From Planctomycetota bacterium (GTDB taxonomy: Bacteria > Planctomycetota > UBA1135 > GCA-002686595), in the NCBI GenBank assembly GCA_016779205.1, contig JADHOC010000011.1:1-64000 (forward strand): a stretch of DNA of 64,000 nt, written 5' to 3'. Under the pieces are notes generated by a model that was given only the letters and a program-made list of their open reading frames with translations, was not told the DNA's origin and searched no databases. The translations under genes were made by a program, and so were the position numbers. This document shows positions 51,001 through 60,600 of the stretch, in pieces; position 1 is the first letter of the stretch; each line of letters begins with the position of its first letter.

Positions 51001-51831
51001 GAGACCCAGGCGATCCACGAGGCGATTGGTCGCGATGGGGTCAAGCTCCCGATCAACTGGACGATCTCCCCACTATCAACAGACATGGGGAAGGTGACCG
51101 TACTCATGGCCGTGGCCAAGGACCTCCGCGAGGAAGAGCACGCCGAGGCTCGATTGAAGGAGCTTCAACGGCGTCTGGCGATGGCCGAGGAGTCAGAGCG
51201 AAGCCGGATCGCGCGTGAGATCCACGACGACCTCTCCCAGAGGCTGGCCGCGACCTCCATGAACACCGCGACGATCCGCGCGCGCCTCCCAGAAGGGGTG
51301 GGCACTGAGGTTCCCTCGTTGCTCACCGGCCTGCACGACGACCTGGAGAGGCTCATGGCCGACATCCACGCGCTCTCACGCCAGCTCCACCCGACGGTCC
51401 TCGATGACCTGGGGCTCTCGAAGGCCATCGGCTCGGAGTGTGACCGCCAGGACAGCCTCACGGACGCCAGAATCGCCTTCCTGGGACCGGAGCTCAACCT
51501 GAAGCTGCCCTCCGACATCGGCCTCGCCTTCTTCCGGATCACACAGGAGTCGATCCGGAACGCAATCAAACATGCGAACCCGAGCAGCGTCGAGGTCCAA
51601 CTTGATCAGGTCGGCTCCCGGCTCCGCCTCTCCGTCGTCGACGACGGGGACGGCTTCGAGATGAAGGATGGACGAGATGACTCCTCCGCAGGGCTCGGCC
51701 TGGTCAGCATGCAAGAGCGCGCACGCCTCATGGGCGCGGACTTCAAAATGACCTCCGCGCCAGGGAGCGGCACGCAGATCACCGTGGAGGTCTCGCTGGA
51801 GTCACCATCGAACTCCCCCACAGGTCCCTGA
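48079..51831 (+). CDS. Propeller-sensor histidine kinase (Reg_prop, Y_Y_Y, two PAS, HisKA_3)
   Basis: This is a membrane sensor kinase of 1250 residues. After a signal peptide (MAPLRPWVFAALASIFAPQL), residues about 25-640 are Reg_prop propeller repeats of the type DGLPSNSIRALEFDESGQLW followed by VGTSAGL. A Y_Y_Y domain spans about 644-715 (NLPPGAYTFQVRSR). A membrane helix (IALLAVLLMLVVYSFVRFI) lies near 735. PAS domains begin near 780 (YARLLDSSHDGIVLIEADGQ) and 910 (FQALFQGAPAALITFSND). HisKA_3 with the His in AREIHDDLSQRLAATSMN is near 1037, and HATPase_c follows to the end (FRITQESIRNAIKHA, DDGDGFEM, GLGLVSMQERA). This is the NarL-type kinase layout, but no response regulator is adjacent. 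The start at 48079 precedes the signal peptide. Its stop overlaps the next gene (TGATG). Confidence 0.9.
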   Translation: MAPLRPWVFAALASIFAPQLTAQSKEEHYTELRFTTRDGLPSNSIRALEFDESGQLWVGTSAGLSMFDGNEFSHVPISNGGPALAHRVTALEFDDDDLLIGTQSGLLFRYRDDVFEPLPSSLGMAIHRIEVLDDGAIVTAGQQLAVLRDGRAEVLGTAPRQGTVGLEWNRGALYAAGAWGLWKLSTEGVQQLDDRVYRSLLPAPPDALLAVHGGGMVSVDDLAPRTDFKAPDIYATLRVNERMTMLACSNSTQLVFSRGAPSGPLMLLEDDTAKRPRAFAVRGRGSWIGTDRDGLLYIERTPAFHLVRAVNAPPLYASGIYQLSDNSALIQPTAQAAPVIYEQTDPRAVATLTDLSFDGVDSTRILGCTSLQGGQSWLATALGVLRLEADTIYPTKSTGDRVQAIVESDTGEVWAAAPGAIFQVLADGGRGRSLPGPDPAPSMLAARGGTLFYAVTGGLYRLDTATEGAEPTRVLELASAVEPRYLTIGPEGDLWLSTYGDGLLRWSEDESVVDQYSVTSGLRCNYLGWVGFMTDRETGAQALLANSNQGLMRVPLPELKAGLDTVGDLTQGLTSKESNGAAGAHLECGTVLLPTLDGLMGYSLQQSTYSIEPPRTLIDSIIVNGEYMDTADEFALAKVFGSADVDIGFGAVAMPSTAEATFSYRLIEAEADDPAEVTWIDSYSAKSVQYFNLPPGAYTFQVRSRLRDSNWSEPTSVEVARVLPHLYQRPQVQIALLAVLLMLVVYSFVRFIRAEGATQQLSSEVAESKTLAAEAAQREARYARLLDSSHDGIVLIEADGQISFANEAMTRSFGFERDELLERDASWLGIPDVVSILAGVDGATKAGDAGPLLSRNVQVVDKFSIPHESDLIAARTELDGKECLLVVIRDLTADIRLRDRLDTSERRFQALFQGAPAALITFSNDLRIIDSNRRAEALLGLGNTLADELTDAFGDEASRLRFREQVDKTTRTRSETQAIHEAIGRDGVKLPINWTISPLSTDMGKVTVLMAVAKDLREEEHAEARLKELQRRLAMAEESERSRIAREIHDDLSQRLAATSMNTATIRARLPEGVGTEVPSLLTGLHDDLERLMADIHALSRQLHPTVLDDLGLSKAIGSECDRQDSLTDARIAFLGPELNLKLPSDIGLAFFRITQESIRNAIKHANPSSVEVQLDQVGSRLRLSVVDDGDGFEMKDGRDDSSAGLGLVSMQERARLMGADFKMTSAPGSGTQITVEVSLESPSNSPTGP

Positions 51832-52733
51832 TGCACGGCCGGGCGACGGACTCGCGCTGGCTCCCGGAGGGCGGCCCCCTCCTCCTCGATGGCGCCGCTG
51901 GTACGGGCCTCCTCGCGAGGATCGGAGAGAGCGCCTCCGGATCCGGGGTCGAGCGATTGAACCTGGACGACCCTGTGATGGTGCGAGCCCTCCATCGGGA
52001 GCACCTCGCGGCCGGGGCCCAGGTCCTCAGGAGCAACACGTTCTGCTCGAGCGCCGGCGAGCTCTCACGGCGCGGTGTCCCGCACCGGGCTGAGGACGTC
52101 GCGAGGGCAGGGGCGGAGCTCCTTCGCGCCGCCGCGCGCGACCTGGGCGCCGAGCCGCTGTGCCTCGGGGTCATCGGTCCGGGCAGCGGCACCGGAGAGG
52201 CGAGCGGTGAGGCGGGTGCGGACCCTCGGAGGATCCGCGGGCTCCTGGACGGAGGTGTGGACGGTCTCCTCCTGGAGACCCTCCCCGGCATCCGTGCTGC
52301 ACGGCGCATCGTCAAGGCCGTTCGAGACGAGGACGGGACCGTCCCGCTCCTCTCCACCTTCAGCCTCACAGAGGATGGCCGGTTGCCCGAGGGTGGCGAC
52401 GTCGAGGACATCGCCCGCTTCGCGGCTGACTTCGAGGTCGACCTCGTCGGACTGAATTGCTCATTCGGTCCGGCGCCCATGGACGGACCCCTGAGTGCTC
52501 TGAGGGGCGCGTGGCGCGGTCCCCTCGGCGCGTGGCCGAACGCGGGGGTTCCCTCGCTCGAGGACGGAGGGTGGGCCTGGCCCGTGGACGCCGAGTGCAT
52601 GGCCGCGTGGTGCTCGTCCGCCGCCAGGTCACAGGGCCTGCGGATCGTCGGTGGCTGCTGCGGAACCACAACGGAACACGTCGCGGCGATCGCCGCGGCC
52701 CTGGCTCAGTCCGGCGGCTCGACCCCTCCCTGA
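51831..52733 (+). CDS. Homocysteine S-methyltransferase domain protein
   Basis: This 300-residue protein is the homocysteine-binding methyltransferase domain found in MmuM, BHMT and the N-terminus of MetH. The zinc-binding Cys residues are in VGLNCSFGP and in GGCCGTTTEHVAAI. LLLDGAAGTGLLAR is the N-terminal signature, and RSNTFCSS and LLLETLPGI follow. It transfers a methyl group to homocysteine, making methionine. The donor (S-methylmethionine, betaine or methyl-cobalamin of a partner protein) cannot be read. The ATG at 51831 overlaps the stop of the sensor kinase (TGATG), an unusual partnership. It is convergent with the DMT transporter, overlapping by 28 nt. Confidence 0.85.
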   Translation: MHGRATDSRWLPEGGPLLLDGAAGTGLLARIGESASGSGVERLNLDDPVMVRALHREHLAAGAQVLRSNTFCSSAGELSRRGVPHRAEDVARAGAELLRAAARDLGAEPLCLGVIGPGSGTGEASGEAGADPRRIRGLLDGGVDGLLLETLPGIRAARRIVKAVRDEDGTVPLLSTFSLTEDGRLPEGGDVEDIARFAADFEVDLVGLNCSFGPAPMDGPLSALRGAWRGPLGAWPNAGVPSLEDGGWAWPVDAECMAAWCSSAARSQGLRIVGGCCGTTTEHVAAIAAALAQSGGSTPP

Positions 52734-53605
52734 TCCGTGGCTGAGATCCCGGCTCCGATGAGCAGGAGCCCCGCGCCGATCACCTCCGCCCAGCCGAAGG
52801 ACTGGCCAAGGGCCACCCAGGCCAGCACCGCAGCGCCCGCAGGTTCGAGCAGCACGGTGAGGGAGACCACGTGGACGGGGAGGGATCGCGCCGCCCAGTT
52901 CATGGACCCATGTCCGACAAGGCCCGGCCCGAGCCCGAGCCAGAGGATCGCGAGGACCTCCACGCCCCCCGCCGTGGGCATCCAGAGGGGCGCCCCGGTC
53001 AGTGCGATCCAGGAGCCGATGGTGAGGGCCGCGATGGCATTCACCCAGGCGAGCAAGGTCGGCAACGGGAGCGCGTGCCCGACGCCGCGGTTGACGACCA
53101 GGTACGCCGCGCTGCAGGCGCCGGCGAGGATGGCGAGGCCGTCGCCCAGCAGGGTGGCCGTGCCAGCGTCGGAGCCGGTGAGGATCCCGGTCCCGGTCAA
53201 CGCGACCCCCACCCCCACGACGAGCCGCCAGGAGACACGATCCCCCAGCAGCAGACCGAAGAGCCCGGCGAAGAGGGTCTGAAGACCGACGAGGACGGCT
53301 CCGTGGGCCACCGAGGTGAGCGTGAGGCTGAGGATCCAGAGCGAGAAGTGCGCGCCGAGCAGCACCCCGGACGCCCAGATGCGGACTCTGGTCCCTCGAT
53401 CGACGCCGCCCAACCCGAGCCGCCCCCCCCGGATCACGGTGATCACGGCCCAGGCGAGGGCCGTGATGGCGACCCGGGAGGCCGCCACAGTGGCCGGAGG
53501 TGCGGGGGCTGCGATGACGATGACCACGGCTGCGCTCGAGAAGACGAGCCAGCTGATGAACAGGCTCGCCCCGAGCCGGCGGCGATGGGAGGCCTCACCC
53601 ATCAA
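52706..53605 (-). CDS. DMT-superfamily transporter (EamA family)
   Basis: This 299-residue inner-membrane protein has ten hydrophobic segments in two EamA halves, one near the N-terminus (SLFISWLVFSSAAVVIVIAA onward) and one after residue 150 (LGDGLAILAGACSAAYLVVN). The second half has the pattern AWVNAIAALTIGSWI and LEPAGAAVLAWVALGQSFGW typical of RhaT/EamA exporters. The family exports amino acids, nucleosides or sugars, and the substrate is unknown. It lies downstream of the rhomboid gene with a 75-nt spacer, and overlaps the convergent methyltransferase gene by 28 nt. Confidence 0.85.
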   Translation of the reverse strand: MMGEASHRRRLGASLFISWLVFSSAAVVIVIAAPAPPATVAASRVAITALAWAVITVIRGGRLGLGGVDRGTRVRIWASGVLLGAHFSLWILSLTLTSVAHGAVLVGLQTLFAGLFGLLLGDRVSWRLVVGVGVALTGTGILTGSDAGTATLLGDGLAILAGACSAAYLVVNRGVGHALPLPTLLAWVNAIAALTIGSWIALTGAPLWMPTAGGVEVLAILWLGLGPGLVGHGSMNWAARSLPVHVVSLTVLLEPAGAAVLAWVALGQSFGWAEVIGAGLLLIGAGISATDQGGVEPPD

Positions 53606-53680
53606 GGCCGCACCTCTCCCACCGAGATGCGCGCGCTGCTCTCGCGGGGGGCTGCTCGCCTGATCTCTACACCCATCACC

Positions 53681-54826
53681 TCAACGGCCCCGGGCGTCCC
53701 CTTCGATGAACTGAATCCCCTGGCGCGCGATCTCCGCCGCCTCACTCCGGGGCTCGAGGTCGATGACGTCGAGGAAGTGCTGATAGGCAGATGTCGGCCG
53801 CTGCATGTTCTTCAGCTGGACCAGCCCTGCCCCGAGGTGGGCGTCGGCCGCCATCAGGCCGGTCGGGTGAGCTGCGAGGACACGCCGGAAGGCGGAGAGC
53901 GCCGCGCGCGCGTCGCCGGTCTCGGAGAGCCACCGCCCGAGGACCAGGACCTCGCGCGGCGCCTCGCGGTCGAGGGCATGGTCATGGGGTCCGAAGAACG
54001 CCCGGGCGGCCTCGGCCATCTTCCCCGCCGCCACGAGCTCCCTGAAGGCCTCCTCTCGCTCTTGGATCGGCCGCGCTGGACGGGCGTCGCGGTACTCGCG
54101 CGGACGCGACTCCCGCTCTCGCCTGTCCACGAGGAACGCCGCCCCGAGCCCTGCGAAGAAGCCGCCGATGTGGGCCCCATAGGCGACGCCCGAGGGGCCC
54201 GCGCTCCCCTCGGCGAGGGCCGGGAGGATATTGCTCAGGATGATGTACCCCCCCAGCACCACGCGCGCCGGGATCCGGATCACCTGGGCGAAGACGAACA
54301 GGAGCACGAAGACGTTGACCACGTTCCGCGGGAACAGCAGGAAGTAGAACCCCATCACCCCCGAGATCGCGCCGCTCGCTCCGACGAGGGGGACCTCCGA
54401 GCCCGGCGACATGGCCGCGAAGAAGAGCGTCGCCGCGGCGCCCGTTCCCAGGTAGGAGAGCAGGTATCCGCCACGCCCGAGCCGGTGCTCCACGTTGTCC
54501 CCGAAGATCCAGAGGAACAGCATGTTCCCGGCGAGGTGGAAGAACCCACCGTGCAGGAACATCGAGCTGAAGAGCGTCAAGATGGACGCGTGTGCGGGCT
54601 TGAACCCGTACTCGAAGACGAACAGGTCGTAGTGCGTCAGCCCGGGCGCCACGGCCCCGCGACCCAGGTCGCGGAGGAGCTCCTGCGCCGCCGGACTCGA
54701 GGGGTCCACCGGGCCCCCCAGCACCACGGCTGCGAAGAGGTAGACCGCGACGTTCACCGCAATCAGGGCCCAGGTGACCAGGGGTCGTCCCGGCGGATTG
54801 GGCGCGTCGCTGATGGGCAAGAACAT
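53681..54826 (-). CDS. Rhomboid-family intramembrane serine protease with C-terminal helical repeats
   Basis: This 381-residue protein has a six-helix rhomboid core (residues about 15-230). The N-terminal helix (VTWALIAVNVAVYLFAAVVL) and the LTLFSSMFLHGGFFHLAGNM region with its His precede the catalytic Ser in GASGAISGVMG. The catalytic His is in YGAHIGGFFAG. Rhomboids cleave transmembrane substrates within the membrane, which here are unknown. The C-terminal 130 residues form soluble helical repeats (LGRWLSETGDARAALSAFRR) of TPR type. The start is set at the ATG at 54826, immediately before the first helix. A strong hairpin 95 nt further upstream separates it from the subtilisin gene. Confidence 0.9.
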   Translation of the reverse strand: MFLPISDAPNPPGRPLVTWALIAVNVAVYLFAAVVLGGPVDPSSPAAQELLRDLGRGAVAPGLTHYDLFVFEYGFKPAHASILTLFSSMFLHGGFFHLAGNMLFLWIFGDNVEHRLGRGGYLLSYLGTGAAATLFFAAMSPGSEVPLVGASGAISGVMGFYFLLFPRNVVNVFVLLFVFAQVIRIPARVVLGGYIILSNILPALAEGSAGPSGVAYGAHIGGFFAGLGAAFLVDRRERESRPREYRDARPARPIQEREEAFRELVAAGKMAEAARAFFGPHDHALDREAPREVLVLGRWLSETGDARAALSAFRRVLAAHPTGLMAADAHLGAGLVQLKNMQRPTSAYQHFLDVIDLEPRSEAAEIARQGIQFIEGDARGR

Positions 54827-54920
54827 CGGTCTCTCCGTGCACCAGCGCGCTCTGGACGCAACGTGGCCGACGAGATCATAGGCCCTCCACCCGCCGAGCA
54901 CTCCCTCGCTGTCCACGGAG

Positions 54921-54955
54921 CGGCCCCGCTCGTCCAGATCGGTCGAGCGGGGCCG
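54921..54955 (-). terminator. Terminator hairpin after the subtilisin gene
   Basis: CGGCCCCGCTCG and CGAGCGGGGCCG form a perfect 12-bp stem with an 11-base loop, about 55 nt downstream of the subtilisin stop on the minus strand and upstream of the rhomboid start. No U tract is evident. It could also attenuate read-through into the rhomboid gene. Confidence 0.55.
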
Positions 54956-55010
54956 TGAAGCTGGGGCCGTGCCCCCTGGGGTCAGGAGACCCGGTTCTGG
55001 AGGCGCCGCC

Positions 55011-57536
55011 TCAGGGGCAGAAGGTCACGCCCAGACCATCGGTCAGGTTGAAGAGCGCACCGCCCCCGGCGAGGTCGCGATACAGGAACTGGAAGTTCCA
55101 GGTCTCCCCGACGGCCACCTGCCCGCTCGGGTTGGGCGGGGCAGTGTTGTCGAAGGGCAGCGAGGCGGTCCCGAAGAAGTTGGCGGAGGTGACGCCGAGT
55201 CGAATCACGGATCCGAGGCAGAGCGTTCCGTTCCCCACCGGGACGGAGGCGCGGTCAGGCGCGTAGGCGAAGATGCCGATGGTGCCGCCGGGGCAACCCG
55301 TGGCCACGAGCGTCAGGTCGTTGGCCCCAATGCTCGCGCTCCCGCCAGCCAGCATGACCGCCGAGAGGCCCGTGGAGTTGGGCGACGACGTGCAGTAGGA
55401 CTCGAAGCCGCAGTTCGCCGGGCACAGCTCGAAGACCTCGAGGTCGTCGACGGCGGCCTCGACGATCGAGCCGCCTCCGAGGTCGGCTGCGATGAAGCGC
55501 AGGGTCACCGAGCCGGCATTCGACACGAGGTCGCTGACGCGGAACGTGGTGCGAGCCCAGCCGCCCGACTGCGGGTCGGGGCCGAGGGTCTCAACGTTCA
55601 CCCAGGTGGCACCGCCGTCTCCAGAGACGTCGACCGTGAAGGTGTCGTCGGTGTTGCTACCGGCCGAGTTGTTGTACCAGCGCCAGTAGCCGATGTAGGG
55701 GTCCGAGGTGAGCGAGACGTCAATCGGCGGGGAGAGGAGCGTCGTGAAGCCGTTGTCCACGTCGTTCTCGCCGAGGGAGCCGCCGGGGCTGCCCTGGCCC
55801 GTGACGTAGCAAAGAGAGCCGCCGACCGTGTGGTCGTCCTCGGGCTGAGCCGCCGTACCGATCGGATCCACGAGCGTCCAAACGCCGGTGGTGGCCGTAT
55901 CGCCGGGGACGCCAGCGGACCAACCGCTGGTGGTCTCGAGGTCGTCCAGCAGGACCACAGCCCGCTCAACCGCCTGGGCGGTGTAGGCAGCAGCGGCCCC
56001 GGACGTCGGGGCGAGGGCCGTATCGCCGCTCACCAGGGGGAACTCGAAGTAGTAGCTGACCTCCGACGGGCAAGCCGCCGAGGGGAACGTGGCGCGGAAG
56101 GTGTCGTTGCCGAGGTAGGGCAGCGGCTGCGACACGAAGCCTGCGCCGGTGTCGAACCAGACCAGGGCCGCCGCGGTGTCCGGGGCGTCCGTCCCGGGGG
56201 TCACGATCACGTCGAGCTCGTCGCCGCCGGCCGGGCTCACCTCTTCGGGGCGAGCCACGGGGAAGGAGATGCCCACCGAGGTGGCGGGGGTCATCTGCAT
56301 GGCGAGGTCGGAGTTGATCCGTCCGTGGCCGAAGAGGTCATCGATCCCGGCCGCGCCGAGGTCGTCGCAGGACATGCGGAGGACGTCCTCCACCTGCTGC
56401 GGAGTGAGGTTGGGGTTGCGCGACCAGATCAGTCCGCACAGTCCGGCGACCATGGGGCACGCGAAGCTCGTTCCGCTCACGTTGCTGTAGCCGCCGCTGT
56501 CGTTCGTGGTCCGGATCCCGGATCCCGGGGCGGTGAGGTCCACCAGGGGACCGCGGTTGGAGAAGGAGGCGAGCCCGTCCGAGGAGGTCGTGGCGCCGAC
56601 GACGATGACGTCGTCGTCCCGGTTGCCGTTCATCACATCGGCGGAGTTCCCCGCGGCCCAGACCAGCAGCGCCCCGAGGCCCCGGACGTAGGTCCCGGTG
56701 GAGTTGACCGTTCCAGAGGTGACGCCGCTGTAGCTCACGCTCGAGACCTTGTCCCCGACCTCCGCCGAGGCGCGCGCGGCGCGGGTGAGGTCGGAGAGCG
56801 ACGCGCCCCCGTTGGAGGAGTCGGTCACCCGCATGGTGCGGTGACCCAGGTTCCAGCCCACGCCGGAGACGCCGATTCCGTTGTCGCCGTTGGCCGCCGA
56901 GGTCCCCACGCAGAGGGTCCCGTGACCGTTGATGTCCGTGATCGGCCCCCCCTGGCTCTCCCAGGTATCGCTGGGCGCGTGGTAGCCCTCCTGGCGGTGC
57001 AGCTGCAGGTCGGCGTGGGAGAGCAAGATGCCCGTGTCGCAGATGGCGACGATGATCGCGGGGTCCCCGGTCTCCAGATCCCACGCCGCGCAGGAGGCCA
57101 TGCGGTTCGACTGGTGGTGCCACTGCTGGTTGAACTGGCTGTCGTTCGGGCAGGCGATCGGGTAGACGGTCCAGTCCGGCTCCACGTACTGGAACGCGCC
57201 GGTGCCCAGGAGGTCGTTGGCCACGCTCGTCTCCGTGGAGCCCGAGGGGACAAGGAAGAGGTACTCGTCGGTGGCCGCGACGTACTCCTTCAGCTCATAG
57301 GCCTCCAGGGCGCGACGGGCGATCCGCTGCAGCTGACGGACCTCATCCGCCGTCTGCCCGCGCTCGGCCGCACCCGCGACCTGCAGGGGACGGGCGCAGA
57401 GGACGCCGGAGAACTCAAGCTGCCCCTCCACCTCCTGGAAGGTGACGAAGGCCTCTTGGCTCGAGGACTCCTGGGCGTGTGCGAGGGGCGCCGCGACGAG
57501 CACGGCGACGGGGATCAGGCTGGAGAGGAGCGTCAT
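55011..57536 (-). CDS. Secreted subtilisin-like serine protease (S8) with C-terminal sorting-like domain
   Basis: This is an exported protease of 841 residues. The signal peptide (LLSSLIPVAVLVAAPLAHAQ) follows the start at 57536. An N-terminal propeptide-like part precedes the S8 domain with the triad Asp167 (AICDTGI), His205 (NGHGTLC) and Ser357 (GTSFACPM), and the oxyanion Asn in WAAGNSADV. Residues about 540-705 look like a jelly-roll/MAM-like binding domain (GGSIVEAAVDDLEVFELC). From about 713 the C-terminus begins YCTSSPNSTGLSAVML and contains GCPGGTIGIFAYAP and GTLCLGSVIRLG. That resembles a repeated C-terminal domain I recall from planctomycete secreted proteins, possibly for surface anchoring (inference). 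The kelch gene lies 103 nt upstream on the same strand. Confidence 0.88.
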   Translation of the reverse strand: MTLLSSLIPVAVLVAAPLAHAQESSSQEAFVTFQEVEGQLEFSGVLCARPLQVAGAAERGQTADEVRQLQRIARRALEAYELKEYVAATDEYLFLVPSGSTETSVANDLLGTGAFQYVEPDWTVYPIACPNDSQFNQQWHHQSNRMASCAAWDLETGDPAIIVAICDTGILLSHADLQLHRQEGYHAPSDTWESQGGPITDINGHGTLCVGTSAANGDNGIGVSGVGWNLGHRTMRVTDSSNGGASLSDLTRAARASAEVGDKVSSVSYSGVTSGTVNSTGTYVRGLGALLVWAAGNSADVMNGNRDDDVIVVGATTSSDGLASFSNRGPLVDLTAPGSGIRTTNDSGGYSNVSGTSFACPMVAGLCGLIWSRNPNLTPQQVEDVLRMSCDDLGAAGIDDLFGHGRINSDLAMQMTPATSVGISFPVARPEEVSPAGGDELDVIVTPGTDAPDTAAALVWFDTGAGFVSQPLPYLGNDTFRATFPSAACPSEVSYYFEFPLVSGDTALAPTSGAAAAYTAQAVERAVVLLDDLETTSGWSAGVPGDTATTGVWTLVDPIGTAAQPEDDHTVGGSLCYVTGQGSPGGSLGENDVDNGFTTLLSPPIDVSLTSDPYIGYWRWYNNSAGSNTDDTFTVDVSGDGGATWVNVETLGPDPQSGGWARTTFRVSDLVSNAGSVTLRFIAADLGGGSIVEAAVDDLEVFELCPANCGFESYCTSSPNSTGLSAVMLAGGSASIGANDLTLVATGCPGGTIGIFAYAPDRASVPVGNGTLCLGSVIRLGVTSANFFGTASLPFDNTAPPNPSGQVAVGETWNFQFLYRDLAGGGALFNLTDGLGVTFCP

Positions 57537-57639
57537 ATGGAGAGAGATGGGCTGAACGGGGGGGGACCAGCTGTGGAGACGAACTGGACACAAGGAAGGT
57601 TCCCGCAATCCACGGACTGCGTCGACCGAAATCTGAGGC

Positions 57640-60600
57640 TCAGTCGGTGATGACGACGACGTCATCCAGAAACAGGACCTGTCCGCCGGAGGCAGAGGCC
57701 GTCAGGCGCACAGATTGTGCCCCCGCCGGGACGGAGAGGGTGGTCTGGACGCAGGCGTAGGCCGAGGAGGCCGCCACGGGCAGCGTGGTGGAGGCCAGGA
57801 CCGCCTGCGAGGCGTCGAGGGCCTCGATCGAGAGGCTGGAAGCCCCGCTCCCGCTCGTCCGGAGCAGCGCGCTCAGCTCGCAGCTGGTGGCGCCGCTGGC
57901 GTCGACCGCCGCCATGATGGATGAGTCGTCGAGCCGCACCGCCGGTGCGGCGACTCCGCCCTCGGGGACGAGGCCGACGGCGCCGGTGACCTGCCAGTCG
58001 ACCAACCCCTCGTCGAAGGACCCGTTGGTCAGGCGGTTCGGATCGGCGGCGGCCACCGCGATTTCGCCGTCGATGACCTCGAGGGTGTCCAGCTCCGGCG
58101 ACCCGCCGCGCCTTCCGGAGCCGCTGGCCACGTAGATCCGCCCGTCCACCAGCCCGACTCCGCCGCTGTGTCGCCCGTCCACGAGGGAGGGAAGCGTCGT
58201 CCAGCGCTCGCTCACCACGTCCAGGGCCTCGCACTCATCGTGCGCGTCCTGCTGCGTGGGGCTCTCGCCACCGACCACCACGGCGTACCGCCCCATGGGC
58301 ACGGCCAGCGCACCGGCTCGCTTGGTCGGGATGTCGCGGGCGATCGTCGACCACTGTCCCGAGCCGAAGTCATAGATGTCGACCTCGCCGATCGTGTTCC
58401 CGAACGGACCGGGCTGGGTGGTCGTCCGCCCGCCCGCGGCGACGAGCCGGTTCCCGATGAGCACGGTGCTGAAGTGATCGCGGGCGCGGGGCGCGTCGGG
58501 CAAGACCTGCCACGTCTGGGTCGACGGGTCGTACTCATCGAACCAGGCGCGGGCCCCGCCGTTGTGGCCCTGGTTGTTCCCACCGAGCAGATAGATCTTC
58601 CCGTTCCTCACGAAGGCCCCGTTCGAGCCACGACGGCGTGCGGCGGGGATGAGCGGGCCCTGCGTCCACTGATCGGTACGGGGATCCCAGGTCCACACGT
58701 TCGGGACGTTGGTCTCGTTCGGGTAGGAGCCCGTGAAGGCGCCGACGATGTACACGAGTCCGTCGAGCACGACGGGCTGGAAGTGGTTGATCTCGAAGGG
58801 CGGCAGGCCCATGGAGGTCCACTTCCCCGTGGTGGGGTCGAAGGCCTCGGTCGGCCGGTTGCCGCGCCCCCCCATCAGGTAGAGCCGGCCGTTCACGGTG
58901 GCCATCGCGGACTCATGGCGGCAGCTGAGCACCGACCCGTCCGTGGAGGGGAGCTCCTGCCACTGCGCGGGGGACGGGCGGCGGAGCCGGAGCATGCTCG
59001 CCACCGAGGGCACGCCGTCACCGTCGATGACGAACAGCATGTACGCACCCGGGGGCGCGATGTTCCCGCTGACGGGGCTCGTGAGGTCGAGGGAGGTGCC
59101 GCTCTGCGTGAAGGGGACCTCGATGCAGCGCTGGTCCGAGTTGATGCCGTGGGTCGCGCTGCCGAGCCTCACGAGGGTCACCCGGGAGATGGCGCTCGAG
59201 GCACCGAGCTGCACCGGGAAGGGCTCGCTGTAGGCCACCTCGTCTGGCGCCGAGACGATCTGAGGCCGCGCCGCGGGCAGCCCCGTGGTGGCGGAGAAGA
59301 GGTAGGGCGGGCGGAAGACCTCGGAGGTGAGGCTGCCGACTCCAGGGCTGGAGGCCCCGCCGCCAGTCCAGACCGTGGCGTCGGGCAGGAGGATCGACGT
59401 CGAGCGGTAGCCCCGGGGCACGCTGGAGGCCGCGCAGAACGTCCAGTCGCCGGTCACCGGGTCCCAGATCTCCGCGACCCGCACGGCCGTGGCGGTCGAG
59501 ACGGCGTTGTGGCGGCGAGAGCCGCCGGTGATCAGCACCGTCCCGTCTGCGAGCACGGTGGCGTCGTGGTCCGCCCGCCGGAACATCATGTCTCCCGCGC
59601 TGGAGACCGCGGGGACAGGCCCGGAGACGTCGATCACCACCGCCGACCTCGCGGCATCCGGAATACTCGAGAACCGGTCCACACCGCCGAGCACCAGGAT
59701 CCGGTCCGAGCCAAGGCTGGCCGCCGACCCCCAGAGGCGCTCCATGGACTCGCGCTGGCCCTGGAAGCTCCAGGACCCCGCGCCTTCGGTGTCGAAGACC
59801 CCGAGGTTCAGGTCCCACCCGGCGATCACCACATCCCCCGTCGGCCCGAGGTGGACGAAGGGGAAGAGGCCGTCGACGAACCCGATCCCCGCGTCGAGCC
59901 AGGAGCCCAGGTCGGCGCCGGGGAGCTCCGCCCAGGAGGTGCCGTCGAAGAGAGCGGGGACGGTGTTGATCGAGCCCGCATCGCCGCCACCGACCGCCAG
60001 GAACGAGCCGTCGCCGAGGGTCAGGCCGGCCGCGGCGTGCCGCGCCTGGCCGGGCGCGTCGGCGGGGATCCACGAGCGCGAGGTGGAGTCGAAGCGGCTG
60101 AGCTGGTCGGCGCCCACGGGCGCATTGCCCGCGACGCGGCCCTCGTAGCCGCCGAGGGCGATGAGCTCGCCGGTGGAGAGCCGTCCGAGCGCGGCGCCGA
60201 ACACCTCCTCGCTCGGATGGTCCGCGGCGATGTGCGTCCCGGTGCTCGGGTCATACACGTCGGCCACCGTGGTGCCGTGCGGGTCGGAGGTCGGGAGCGT
60301 CCCCGGGCCGGTCTCGATGGCGCTCGAGAACGTGAGGAGCTCGCCCGTATCGAGCAGCGCGGCCTGGATCGGATCGAGGGGCCACGCGTCCGCCGCGAGC
60401 CACTCGCCGCGAATCGGACGCAACGCCGTCCCGTCCCCGGTCTGGAACCGGGGGGCAGAGAGGAACGCGTCGCCCCAGTTCGCGAGGTCATCCTGGGAGC
60501 CGTCTCCCCCATCGCGGACCACGAGGACGAGCTCTCGGACGCCCCTGAGGTTGACCCGTCCGGTGAACACCGGAGCATCCGCGCCGGTCAGGAGGCCCGA

